Shown here one piece after another: positions 16,439 to 24,871 of a stretch of 64,000 nt of DNA. The position numbers and the translations under genes were made by a program. The notes below the pieces were generated by a model that was given only the letters and a program-made list of their open reading frames with translations, did no database searches and was not told where the DNA came from. The DNA is from Flavobacteriales bacterium. GTDB lineage: Bacteria > Bacteroidota > Bacteroidia > Flavobacteriales_D > Crocinitomicaceae. The stretch is taken from NCBI GenBank assembly GCA_947470515.1, contig CANITF010000012.1:1-64000 (forward strand), written 5' to 3'. Position 1 is the stretch's first letter; the number at the start of each line of letters is the position of its first letter.

Positions 16439-19261
16439 ATGAATATGACTTTCACAGATCAAATTGCCGAATATATTCATGAACAGAACTTGGATTTAAA
16501 ACACCTAACGATTGTTTTACCTTCCGAACGAGCTAAAAAATACATTGCTGCATCGTTATTTAAAACGTATCAAAAGCCGATTCTTGCTCCTGAAATGATA
16601 ACAATCGATCGATGGATTAGAAATCTTTCTGATAAAACGGTTATCGATAAAACACGTGTTCTAGTCAAATTATTCAAAGTTCAATTGGAAAATTTAACCA
16701 ATGAGAAAGACAAGTCCTTTGATGAATTCATGTCGTGGGGAACAATATTACTTTCCGATTACGATGAAATTGACAGGTATTTATTGTCATCTGAACAAGT
16801 ATTTAAGAACCTTGCAGATATTAAGGAAATTGAAAACTGGAGTTTTGGCGATGAAACGTTGAGTGAAGGACAAAAACGTTTCATGGAATTTTGGGATCGC
16901 TTACCAGATTACTATAAGCGATTAAACGAAGTTTTGGACAAGGAGAATTCCTGTTACATGGGAAAAGCATACCGTTTTCTTTCCGAAAATTTAGATGTTG
17001 TTTTTAAAGCTGATAAAGAACGCCATTTTTTGTTTGCGGGTTTCAATGCGCTTTCACCAGCCGAAATGTCAATCATGAAGCAATTGGAGCGCATGGGTCG
17101 CGCACATATTCTCATCAATGCAGATAATTATTATTTGGACAATCCAAGTCATGAAGCTGGAAGATTTTTGAGGGATTTTAAAAAGGAATTGGACATGAAA
17201 GAGTTGCCTTTTGTGGAAGATAATTTAAAGAATTCAACAAAGCATATTGAAATTATTGAGTGCGCTCAGCAAACTGGACAAGTAAAAGTTGCAGCAACAA
17301 TTCTCGAAGAGTTTTCAAAAGAAGAGATTGATGAAACACTTGTCCTTTTAGCGGATGAAAGTTTAATCGCACCACTTTTACGCAATCTTCCAAAGAAAAT
17401 TGGTCAGGCAAATATTACTCTTGGATTGCCGTTAAAAAACACTTCTTTACGCACGTGGGTTGATTTAATCTTCTCCATTCAAGAAAATAAAACACGGTTT
17501 AAATCAGAAGCAATTTATATTCATGATTTACAAAAAATGTGGAATCATCCGTTTCTTACAGCTGTTTTAAGAAAGGAAGAAAAAGGTGCGATTACACAAT
17601 TGGAAACGGAACTAATTCGAAAAAATAGCATTTTCCAAACGGTCACAAAAATCAAAATTGGCGCTGTACCAGATGCTATTTTAGCACAATTAACTCAAAA
17701 TTGGGCAGGGAATTGGGAAATTGCTATGCAGGCAATTCGGTCTTTGAATGAACTTTTATTCAGTAATCTGTCAGATGAAGATGCATTTGAAAAAGCAATT
17801 GTTCAAGGTTTTGATCAAGCATTATTGGATTTTGAAAACCTGGTAAAAGAAGGGTTACCAGTAATGTCGCTCAAAAGTTTTAGGCATTTATTTCAACAAC
17901 ATTGGAACACGAAATCAATTGCTTATCACGGAAATCCGTTGGAAGGTTTACAAATCATGGGACTCTTAGAAACCCGTTTGCTTGATTTCAAAAAAATCAT
18001 AGTTTTAGGATTAAACGAAGGTAAAATGCCTCCAACAAATCCAATTCAAACAATGATTCCAATGGATTTAAGAGGGTATTTTAATTTGCCAACGCCAAGA
18101 GACAAACAAGGACTTTTTGCACACCATTTTTACCGATTATTGCACCATTGCACCGATATGTGGGTTACCTACACCAGCGCACAAGAAAGTATTGGAAGCA
18201 ATGAGGCGAGCCGTTATTTATTGCAATTAGAGTTAGAATTGAGTCGAATCAACCCACAGATTACAATTGGAAAACAATTCTATACCATTCCAAACAAAAC
18301 GAGTGAAACAGAATCCGTTCAGGAAATTCATAAAACAGATGAAATTTTAAAGCGAATTGACGATATGTTCGACAAGTCCGTTTCGGCTTCAACACTGAAT
18401 AAATATTTGAGTTGTCCGCTTGATTTTTATTACCGCTATGTGATGGAATTTGGAGAAGAAAACGAAATCGAGGAAGAAGTGGAAAGCAACACATTTGGAA
18501 CATTTATTCATAATGTGTTGGAAGAAATGTACACACCTTTTGCACGACATGACAAGCAAGGAGTATTAAAAGCTGCGAAACCTAAGAACCTAACTTCAAT
18601 GGATATTGACAAGATGTTGAAGCAGTATGAAGGATTGATTACCAAAGAGTTTTTGAACTACTTCAACGAGGACAAAGATGCTTTTTCATCCGGAAAGAAC
18701 TTATTGAGTTACCAAATGGCACTCGAATTGACGAAAAGGATTTTAGAGCAAGAAAAGAAGTTCATTGCAGCACAAACAGAAATGGTATTCATTGAATATT
18801 TGGAGCTGGAGCTAAAAGCGGACATGGAAATTGAGGTTTTTGGTGAAAAGAAAACATTGCGTTTTAAAGGATTCATTGACAGAATAGATTCCATTGGAGG
18901 TAAAATTCGAATCATTGATTACAAATCGGGAAAAGTAAAAGAAGATGATGTTGTCGTTAAAAAAATCAATGAGGATTTAATCAAAACGTTTAGCGGAACC
19001 AAACATGCTTTGCAACTAGCATTGTACTGTTATCTCTACCGAGAAAATTATGGTGAACTTCCAGCCGAAGCCAGTATTTATTCCTTGATTAATATCAAAG
19101 ATGGAACTTTTCCCTTGTCTTCCAAAACTTCTTCAGTAGAAGAACTCATCAACCTCTTTCCAGATTTTGTAGCACAATTGTGTGAGCAAATTTATGATAA
19201 AGAACTTCCTTTTACCCACGATACTAAAGCACAATTCAATTATTGCTTGTATTGTGATTAA
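16439..19261 (+). CDS. AddB-like PD-(D/E)XK nuclease, C-terminus shortened
   Basis: 940-aa protein of the AddB/RexB type: an N-terminal inactivated helicase-like region (TIVLPSERAKKYIAASL, then LGLNEGKMPP near residue 525) and a C-terminal PD-(D/E)XK nuclease (LSCPLDFYYR, then GFIDRID with D814, then IIDYKSGK with D827 and K829). It would act in double-strand-break end processing with an AddA helicase, which is absent here. AddB holds a 4Fe-4S cluster with one early Cys and a late C-x2-C-x5-C; C659, C936 and C939 are present but the protein stops at residue 940, so the fourth ligand is missing. The ATG follows the upstream TAA with no gap. Confidence 0.85.
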   Translation: MNMTFTDQIAEYIHEQNLDLKHLTIVLPSERAKKYIAASLFKTYQKPILAPEMITIDRWIRNLSDKTVIDKTRVLVKLFKVQLENLTNEKDKSFDEFMSWGTILLSDYDEIDRYLLSSEQVFKNLADIKEIENWSFGDETLSEGQKRFMEFWDRLPDYYKRLNEVLDKENSCYMGKAYRFLSENLDVVFKADKERHFLFAGFNALSPAEMSIMKQLERMGRAHILINADNYYLDNPSHEAGRFLRDFKKELDMKELPFVEDNLKNSTKHIEIIECAQQTGQVKVAATILEEFSKEEIDETLVLLADESLIAPLLRNLPKKIGQANITLGLPLKNTSLRTWVDLIFSIQENKTRFKSEAIYIHDLQKMWNHPFLTAVLRKEEKGAITQLETELIRKNSIFQTVTKIKIGAVPDAILAQLTQNWAGNWEIAMQAIRSLNELLFSNLSDEDAFEKAIVQGFDQALLDFENLVKEGLPVMSLKSFRHLFQQHWNTKSIAYHGNPLEGLQIMGLLETRLLDFKKIIVLGLNEGKMPPTNPIQTMIPMDLRGYFNLPTPRDKQGLFAHHFYRLLHHCTDMWVTYTSAQESIGSNEASRYLLQLELELSRINPQITIGKQFYTIPNKTSETESVQEIHKTDEILKRIDDMFDKSVSASTLNKYLSCPLDFYYRYVMEFGEENEIEEEVESNTFGTFIHNVLEEMYTPFARHDKQGVLKAAKPKNLTSMDIDKMLKQYEGLITKEFLNYFNEDKDAFSSGKNLLSYQMALELTKRILEQEKKFIAAQTEMVFIEYLELELKADMEIEVFGEKKTLRFKGFIDRIDSIGGKIRIIDYKSGKVKEDDVVVKKINEDLIKTFSGTKHALQLALYCYLYRENYGELPAEASIYSLINIKDGTFPLSSKTSSVEELINLFPDFVAQLCEQIYDKELPFTHDTKAQFNYCLYCD

Positions 19262-19271
19262 TGCATAAAAA

Positions 19272-19339
19272 ACCTGAAAAGAACTTCTGGAAGACTAGAA
19301 CCCAATAAAGGATAGTAGAGAATGAAATTCTTTTCAGGT
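19272..19339. repeat. 12-bp inverted repeat after the AddB-like gene
   Basis: ACCTGAAAAGAA (19272-19283) and TTCTTTTCAGGT (19328-19339) are exact reverse complements, 44 bp apart. No T-run follows, so it is not a standard terminator; it could be a decayed element end or an mRNA 3' structure. Confidence 0.5.
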
Positions 19340-19464
19340 ACCTGCAAGGAAATAAAACCAGTGTTGAACAAGCGTTATTGCGTCAACAATTATATAGACG
19401 TAGTGGTTTAATAAAAGGTTGGGTGTTAATGAAAAATTTATCTGATTTTTTGCAACTCCAATAA
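19309..19464 (+). pseudogene. Possible gene remnant, 51 codons without a start
   Basis: An open frame beginning directly after a stop at 19306 reads as plausible protein (contains ENEILFRYLQGNKTS and QALLRQQLYRRSGLIKGW) and ends at TAA 19462-19464. It has no ATG near its beginning. It may be the tail of a lost gene. I do not recognise a family, and chance is a real alternative. Confidence 0.25.
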
Positions 19465-19489
19465 AACCAAACTGAGATAAATTGAAGTC

Positions 19490-19520
19490 AAAAAAAAACA
19501 CCTACTTAAAGCAGGTGTTT
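19490..19520 (-). terminator. Terminator of the 119-aa hypothetical gene
   Basis: On the minus strand AACACCT (19519-19513) pairs with AGGTGTT (19503-19497), followed by a run of nine or more T. Confidence 0.8.
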
Positions 19521-19541
19521 CAAATATTAGCAATTTTAGAA

Positions 19542-19901
19542 TTAATATAATTCTAATTTCAATGCTGTTCTATAATCTTTAATTTCTTCACGGTTAATTT
19601 TGTGATCTGCATTTTTTAACAAATTCAAAATATAAAGTAAATTTTCTTTCGCGTCAATTTCGATTGGATATTCATTTCCTTCTTCGTCCTCTTCGTATTG
19701 TGCTTGTACATCAAAACCGTCTTTTTCACCAATATATTCGTAAGTCAAACGAAGAACTTTTGTTACCAAAGGATCTTGCTCTTTCAAAGCATATTCTCTC
19801 AATTCTTTTAAATCATCAATCAATTTAGGGGCTTTCAAACCTTTTTTTTCAACTTTACCGATGATCTCGTCTAACTTAATATTTGCTGCAGCAATTTTCA
19901 T
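19542..19901 (-). CDS. Hypothetical protein, 119 aa, acidic
   Basis: Soluble, highly charged protein with no signal peptide: a basic N-terminal helical half (LDEIIGKVEKKGLKAPKLIDDLKELR) and an acidic insertion (YEEDEEGNEYPIEID) before a second helical half. No family recognised. ATG start, own terminator, alone on its strand. Composition suggests a cytoplasmic helical protein. Confidence 0.7.
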   Translation of the reverse strand: MKIAAANIKLDEIIGKVEKKGLKAPKLIDDLKELREYALKEQDPLVTKVLRLTYEYIGEKDGFDVQAQYEEDEEGNEYPIEIDAKENLLYILNLLKNADHKINREEIKDYRTALKLELY

Positions 19902-20093
19902 AATTCACCAATTTTCAAAAACAATAAACACGCTAAATAGTGCCGTTTTCGTAAACAAAGTTAAACATCTTTCGAAACTTTTTAGCCAATTTTCAAGAAA
20001 ACCTCAATAATTTTTCGAATATTTGAATAGAAAGTGGATTTTGTATCGGTTTTCCAACTTTGAAAAGCTATTTTTGTATAAAGACTAAAAGGT

Positions 20094-20744
20094 TTGATTG
20101 AATTAATACTTAAAGGAATTGTAACCGGATTTATACTGAGCATAATGATTGGCCCAGTCTTCTTTGTTTTGCTTGAAACGAGTATTCGAAAAGGTGTGCG
20201 TGCTGCTATGATGTTTGATTTGGGCGTTTTTATTAGCGATGTCGTTTACATCTTAATTGCATATGTTTTTTATTCTCAAGTATCGTCTTTGATTTCTGGA
20301 GAAAAACAAGGAATCCTAAAATTGATAGGTGGAATTTTGTTTTTAATCTATGGTGTTGTCACCTTTTTTAAAAAAGCGAAAGAGATGAAGGTGGACGAAG
20401 TTGGCAATGTAATTCAAAATTCAGGTGATTATGTAATGCTAGCTTTAAAAGGCTTCCTTTTGAACTTTGCTAATCCTCTTGTGATTTTTTACTGGTTCAG
20501 TGTTATGACATTAGGACAAAAAAATTCTAGCTACGCCGAAAGTCATGAAAACTCTATTCTATTCTTCTTAGGAGTTATTTTAATTACTTTTTTTTCCTTT
20601 GACTTGCTGAAAATATTTGGTGCTAAAAAATTGCGACCATTTGTTACAGATAAATTACTAGTGACATTGAATCATTTGATCGGAATTGTTTTTTTCTTTT
20701 TTGGTGTGGTATTAGTAGCGCAGGGCATCATTAGTATAATGTAA
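20094..20744 (+). CDS. LysE family translocator
   Basis: 216-aa integral membrane protein with about six hydrophobic segments, of the LysE/RhtB amino-acid exporter superfamily. The N-terminal ILKGIVTGFILSIMIGPVFF with the conserved glycine-proline, then LETSIRKGVRAAMMFDLGVFISD, are typical. It exports amino acids or related small metabolites; the substrate is not predictable. The start is TTG at 20094, placed exactly where relatives begin; no ATG is available before the conserved region. An AAAAGG lies 1 nt upstream, too close to be a useful ribosome site. Confidence 0.85.
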   Translation: MIELILKGIVTGFILSIMIGPVFFVLLETSIRKGVRAAMMFDLGVFISDVVYILIAYVFYSQVSSLISGEKQGILKLIGGILFLIYGVVTFFKKAKEMKVDEVGNVIQNSGDYVMLALKGFLLNFANPLVIFYWFSVMTLGQKNSSYAESHENSILFFLGVILITFFSFDLLKIFGAKKLRPFVTDKLLVTLNHLIGIVFFFFGVVLVAQGIISIM

Positions 20745-20785
20745 CAATTTCTCTTTCTCGAATTATATTTTTCTAATCTTTTAAC

Positions 20786-22483
20786 ATGAAAACAATTCTC
20801 ACCTTCCTATTTTTAATCTCGTTTTCTATCAGTTTTTGTCAAGAGGTAATTAAAATAAATTTAACAAAAAAAACGAGTCTTTTTTGGGATTTTAATAAAA
20901 CTCAACTGCAAGCTTCTGGTGCTTATTTTAAAGATGAAACAGGCGAAACGAATGAGAAACACGGCAAATGGTTGTATTATGATCGTTTGGGTGTTTTAGA
21001 AGAAGAACGCAACTATTATAAAGATATGTTACATGGTAAAACAGTTTTGTATTATTCTAATAAAAAGTCAAAACAAGAAGGATATTTTTATTTAAATCAA
21101 CAAGATAGCACCTACAAAGAATGGTTTGAAAATGGGAAATTATCAATTGTTGGTCAATATAAACTGAATGAACCAATCAACAAATGGACATACTATTACT
21201 TCGACGGAAGAGAAAAATCCATTGAAGAAGTTAAAGGTGGCGTAAACCATGTTATGGCATTTTGGTTATCGGACCCCGATCATACCCAAACAATAATCGA
21301 TGGAACAGGTGAATTGTCAACATATTATACTACTGGAACAGTTAAAGAATGGTACAATTATAAAGACGGCCTGAAGGATGGTCCGTTCGAAGAAATAAGT
21401 ATTTATGGGTATAACACGCTTATTGGATTCTTCAAAAAGGGGGAAAAAGATAGCACGTGGACGTATGCTTATTATACTGGCGACACAGAAAAAATCAGTA
21501 ATTACAAAAATGGCGTTTTAAATGGAGAATACAAATATTTCTATGATAACGGGAAATTAAATGTTCATGGTTTTTACAAAGACGGCAAGAAAGATGGTGT
21601 CTGGAAATGGTATACCAATACAGGAAATCGTGACATGGAAGGCTCATTTGAAAATGATCTTCAGCATGGTGATTGGACATATTGGTATCCGACAGGAGAA
21701 CTTTCTTATAACGCACATTACAAAGAAGGTTTAAAAACAGGACAATGGACGTATTTGTACCAAAACGGTCAAAAATTCAAAGATGGAAGTTTTAATAATG
21801 ACGTGAAAGATGGAACTTGGCAAACGTGGTATGAAGACGGAACGTTATTGATGAAAGGTGATTACAAGGAAGGGAAAGAAGAAGGCGAATGGTTGAATTA
21901 TTGGGAGAATGGAATCCTAAAGAATAAAGCGACTTTTAAAAATGGTCTGTTAAACGACGAATGGACTTCCTTTTATGACACAGGGAAACTTAAACTTTCC
22001 GGTAAATACGAAGACAATTTAAAGGTTGCTGAATGGACGGATTATTTTGATAATGGTAAGCCTAAAGAAGCGGTGAATTACAAGATTTTTAAGGAAAAAT
22101 CTAAAATTGAAGATGATATTATGAAAAATCGTGTTCGATTGGACAGTAAAAAAGACGGATTGTCATCTTCCTATTCTAGTAAGGACTTCAAAAAGACGGA
22201 AGAAGGATCCTATAAGGAAGGGCAAAAAGACGGTGAATGGATTGCATATTTTCCCGGAGGAAGAATTCCTGCAGTAATTTCTCAATACAAGAATGGCGAA
22301 TTGAATGGTACCATGAAAATTTACGATAGAAAAGGAGCCCTTCTTGAAGAAATGGACTTTAAAGACGGTCAAAAACACGGTCGTTTTATTGTCTACGATG
22401 AAAAAGGTAAAATCATCTCTGAGAAAAAATTCGCATTTGGAATGGAAGTGAGAGAAGGTAATGGGTCGTTTTCACCGAATTAA
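20786..22483 (+). CDS. Secreted MORN_2/YwqK-repeat protein
   Basis: 565-aa exported protein (signal MKTILTFLFLISFSISFCQ) built almost entirely of MORN_2-type repeats of about 23 residues with the pattern GxWxxYYxxGKLxxxGxYKDGKKDG; at least 14 are visible between residues 50 and 550. Such beta-hairpin arrays occur in YwqK-family proteins of Bacteroidota and act as extended scaffolds; no enzymatic motif is seen. No lipobox. It starts 41 bp after the LysE gene and may be cotranscribed with it. Confidence 0.85.
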   Translation: MKTILTFLFLISFSISFCQEVIKINLTKKTSLFWDFNKTQLQASGAYFKDETGETNEKHGKWLYYDRLGVLEEERNYYKDMLHGKTVLYYSNKKSKQEGYFYLNQQDSTYKEWFENGKLSIVGQYKLNEPINKWTYYYFDGREKSIEEVKGGVNHVMAFWLSDPDHTQTIIDGTGELSTYYTTGTVKEWYNYKDGLKDGPFEEISIYGYNTLIGFFKKGEKDSTWTYAYYTGDTEKISNYKNGVLNGEYKYFYDNGKLNVHGFYKDGKKDGVWKWYTNTGNRDMEGSFENDLQHGDWTYWYPTGELSYNAHYKEGLKTGQWTYLYQNGQKFKDGSFNNDVKDGTWQTWYEDGTLLMKGDYKEGKEEGEWLNYWENGILKNKATFKNGLLNDEWTSFYDTGKLKLSGKYEDNLKVAEWTDYFDNGKPKEAVNYKIFKEKSKIEDDIMKNRVRLDSKKDGLSSSYSSKDFKKTEEGSYKEGQKDGEWIAYFPGGRIPAVISQYKNGELNGTMKIYDRKGALLEEMDFKDGQKHGRFIVYDEKGKIISEKKFAFGMEVREGNGSFSPN

Positions 22484-22636
22484 TTAGGGTATTCATTTTT
22501 ATACTTTTGGAGTAGTTCGCGCTGACATGAACGCCAAAATCAGACACTAAAACTAAACATCTAAATAATGTGTAGTTCTCCCGTTTTGAGTGATATTCAC
22601 ACGATTTTTGCGACAAAATTTGTGTTAATTTAAACC

Positions 22637-23227
22637 TTATATCAATTCTTTCAAATTCGTAGCAAAAAGCTTCACAGCAATTGCCAAAAGTATAATTCCA
22701 AAGACTTTCTTAAGTATCGCGATTCCCCCCACTCCGAGTAAAAGTTCTATTTTCTTCGTTAGTTTTAGAACAATGTAAACAATGACCACATTGATGATTA
22801 TCGCAATGATAATGTTGATGTTTTCAAATTCTGCTTTCAAGGAAACGAGTGTGGTCATTGTTCCTGCTCCAGCAATTATTGGAAAAGCTAAAGGCACAAT
22901 ACTCGCTGTTTTACCTGAAACATCATCTCTAAACAAACGAACTCCCAAAATCATTTCCAAAGCCATAGCAAATAAAATCACGGCACCCGCAACAGCAAAT
23001 GCTTCAATAGAAACCCCAAACAGTTTTAAGATACTCTCTCCTAAAATTAAAAAGCCAAGCATAATGAAGAAGGAAACAGTGCTTGTGCGCGCTTCATGAA
23101 TCATTCCAGCAGATTCTTTTAATTTGATAATGATAGGAACGGATCCAACAATATCAATTACTGCAAAAAGTACGGTCGTAGCCTTGAAGATTTCTCCCCA
23201 ACTAAAACCATTAAAATAGTCAAACAT
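22637..23227 (-). CDS. MarC family integral membrane protein
   Basis: 196-aa UPF0056/MarC protein with six predicted membrane segments; ATTVLFAVIDIVGSVPIIIKL and GAVILFAMALEMILGV are characteristic. The family resembles LysE-type transporters, and its substrate is unknown; the old link to multiple antibiotic resistance has not held up. Its ATG overlaps the 3' end of purN by 8 bp, so translation is probably coupled. Confidence 0.88.
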   Translation of the reverse strand: MFDYFNGFSWGEIFKATTVLFAVIDIVGSVPIIIKLKESAGMIHEARTSTVSFFIMLGFLILGESILKLFGVSIEAFAVAGAVILFAMALEMILGVRLFRDDVSGKTASIVPLAFPIIAGAGTMTTLVSLKAEFENINIIIAIIINVVIVYIVLKLTKKIELLLGVGGIAILKKVFGIILLAIAVKLFATNLKELI

Positions 23228-23804
23228 AATTTTCAGATAAAATGGTTTTTTCTATCACTGCAGGAAAATAAGAATGCTCCAAATACTGAATTTTTTTCTT
23301 TAACGTAGCAAGTGAATCCTCATTCGACAAACGACAATGAAATTGTGCTAATAATCTTCCTTCGTCAAATTTTTCGTTTACAAGATGAATGCTGATTCCT
23401 GATGATTTTTCATTTGCTGCTAAAACAGCAGTGTGCACATTTTCGCCATACATTCCTTTTCCACCATATTTTGGCAAAAGAGAAGGGTGAACGTTAAGAA
23501 TGCGATTTGCGTAACACTGAATAAAATCGCCTGGAATAAGCTTCAAATAACCAGCAAGAATGATGTAATCTATGGAATGATTTTGACATAAATCAATTAA
23601 ATAGTTACCGTCTAAAACTTCATTATTTGAACAAACAAAAACGTCGATTGATCTTGCTTTACTTGCTGCAATAGCTGGCGAATTTTCATTGTTTGATAAC
23701 ACAAAACCAACTTCAATTTGCGAATGATTTTGAAAATAATCGATAATATTCAATGCATTACTGCCTGCTCCAGAAATAAAGAGTGCCAATCGCTTTTTAA
23801 TCAT
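23220..23804 (-). CDS. purN: Phosphoribosylglycinamide formyltransferase
   Basis: 194-aa PurN, transferring the formyl group of 10-formyl-THF to GAR in the third step of purine synthesis. N-terminal LALFISGAGSNALNIIDYF binds phosphate; catalytic residues N104 and H106 (ILNVHPSLLPKYGGKGMYG) and D147 (VNEKFDEG), plus H140, match the E. coli set. The first gene of a purN-marC pair. Confidence 0.95.
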   Translation of the reverse strand: MIKKRLALFISGAGSNALNIIDYFQNHSQIEVGFVLSNNENSPAIAASKARSIDVFVCSNNEVLDGNYLIDLCQNHSIDYIILAGYLKLIPGDFIQCYANRILNVHPSLLPKYGGKGMYGENVHTAVLAANEKSSGISIHLVNEKFDEGRLLAQFHCRLSNEDSLATLKKKIQYLEHSYFPAVIEKTILSENYV

Positions 23805-23808
23805 GGTG

Positions 23809-23840
23809 CAAAGTTAGAAAGTATCTATTACATTTAACAA
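23809..23840 (-). promoter_or_regulatory. purN promoter, apparently leaderless
   Basis: On the minus strand TTG (23840-23838), 21 nt, TAACTTTG (23816-23809), a full match to TAnnTTTG. The ATG at 23804 begins 4 nt after the box, about where transcription should start. Confidence 0.6.
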
Positions 23841-23861
23841 ATAAAGAATTAAAATTAGTAG

Positions 23862-24533
23862 ATGGAAACAGAATTGGATTTTGTTCCTTTTGAAGGAGAA
23901 CAGTTTTTAGAAGCAGAAATGCTGAAGAAATCTCAAGAATTTTATAATTGGGCCGATAAAAGAAGGTCTGTTAGAGACTTCTCATCAAAAGAAGTGCCTT
24001 TAGAAATCATGGAAAATTTGATCATGACAGCCTCTACAGCTCCTTCTGGAGCGCACAAACAACCATGGACTTTTTGCCTTATTTCAAATAAAGAATTAAA
24101 AGCAACTTTAAGAAAATTGGCAGAAGAAGAGGAATTCATTTCTTATAATGGAAGAATGTCCGATGAATGGAAAAATGATTTAGCGCCTTTAGGAACAAAT
24201 TGGGAAAAAGAATTTATTGATATTGCTCCTTGGATTGTCGTTGTCATGAAAAAAGTTTATAACATAGGTGAATCAGAGGAAAAACAAACCAATTATTATG
24301 TGGCTGAATCAGTTGGAATTGCTGTCGGAATGTTGCTGTTAGCTGTTCACAACGTTGGTTTAGTTGCACTTACACATACACCAAGCCCAATGAATTTTAT
24401 CTCCAAGGCATTAAATCGCCCAATAAATGAACGGCCTTTTTTATTGATTCCTATAGGTTATCCAGCCGAAAATGCACGTGTTCCCAACCTAAAAAGAAAA
24501 GGAAAAAAGCAAGTAATTGAATTATATGAGTAA
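23862..24533 (+). CDS. Nitroreductase-family flavoprotein, iodotyrosine-deiodinase type
   Basis: 223-aa FMN enzyme of the nitroreductase fold. Its closest recognisable relatives are iodotyrosine deiodinases (IYD), as known from animals and some Bacteroidota. FMN-binding RRSVRDF (35-41) and APSGAHKQPWTF (60-71) are conserved, and the substrate-lid residues Glu, Tyr and Lys of IYD are matched by E91, Y95 and K116 with the same spacings (4 and 21). The end VPNLKRKGKKQ also matches. It lacks the N-terminal membrane anchor of animal IYD. A role in reductive dehalogenation of halotyrosines is inferred; the physiological substrate in bacteria is unclear. Single gene. Confidence 0.85.
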   Translation: METELDFVPFEGEQFLEAEMLKKSQEFYNWADKRRSVRDFSSKEVPLEIMENLIMTASTAPSGAHKQPWTFCLISNKELKATLRKLAEEEEFISYNGRMSDEWKNDLAPLGTNWEKEFIDIAPWIVVVMKKVYNIGESEEKQTNYYVAESVGIAVGMLLLAVHNVGLVALTHTPSPMNFISKALNRPINERPFLLIPIGYPAENARVPNLKRKGKKQVIELYE

Positions 24534-24539
24534 ATAATT

Positions 24540-24569
24540 TTGTTTTCTAGTGCATTGTTTTTTTCTTTG
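24540..24569 (+). promoter_or_regulatory. Candidate acpP operon promoter
   Basis: TTG (24540-24542), 19 nt, TTTCTTTG (24562-24569; 7/8 match to TAnnTTTG), giving a leader of about 25 nt before the acpP ATG. Confidence 0.5.
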
Positions 24570-24599
24570 CACCCTGATTAACCCTTAAATTAATAAGTA

Positions 24600-24836
24600 A
24601 TGTCTGATATCAAAGCAAAAGTAATTTCTATTATCGTAGATAAATTAGGAGTTGAAGAGACCGAAGTAACAAACGAAGCGTCTTTTACAAATGATCTAGG
24701 AGCGGACTCTCTAGACACAGTAGAATTGATTATGGAATTCGAAAAGGAATTCAATATCGCAATTCCTGACGATCAAGCTGAAAACATTCAAACAGTAGGT
24801 GACGCGGTTTCTTATATTGAAGAGAACGCTAACTAA
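24600..24836 (+). CDS. acpP: Acyl carrier protein
   Basis: 78-aa acidic ACP of type II fatty acid synthesis. The 4'-phosphopantetheine attachment site is S37 in [17 protein letters not shown]. It carries growing acyl chains between the Fab enzymes in the cytoplasm. First gene of acpP-fabF-rnc, the usual order in Bacteroidota. Confidence 0.97.
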   Translation: MSDIKAKVISIIVDKLGVEETEVTNEASFTNDLGADSLDTVELIMEFEKEFNIAIPDDQAENIQTVGDAVSYIEENAN

Positions 24837-24871
24837 TTGAAATAGTTATTGGTTTTACAAAGAATTTCTCT

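Noticed and set aside
15308-19464. Defence island (ATPase plus nuclease pair)
   Set aside because: The nuclease is AddB-like, a housekeeping repair type, and there are no other defence genes or mobility markers around it.
22782-23099. 105-residue plus-strand frame opposite marC
   Set aside because: Antisense frame of a clear MarC membrane protein; its length reflects the composition of the opposite strand.
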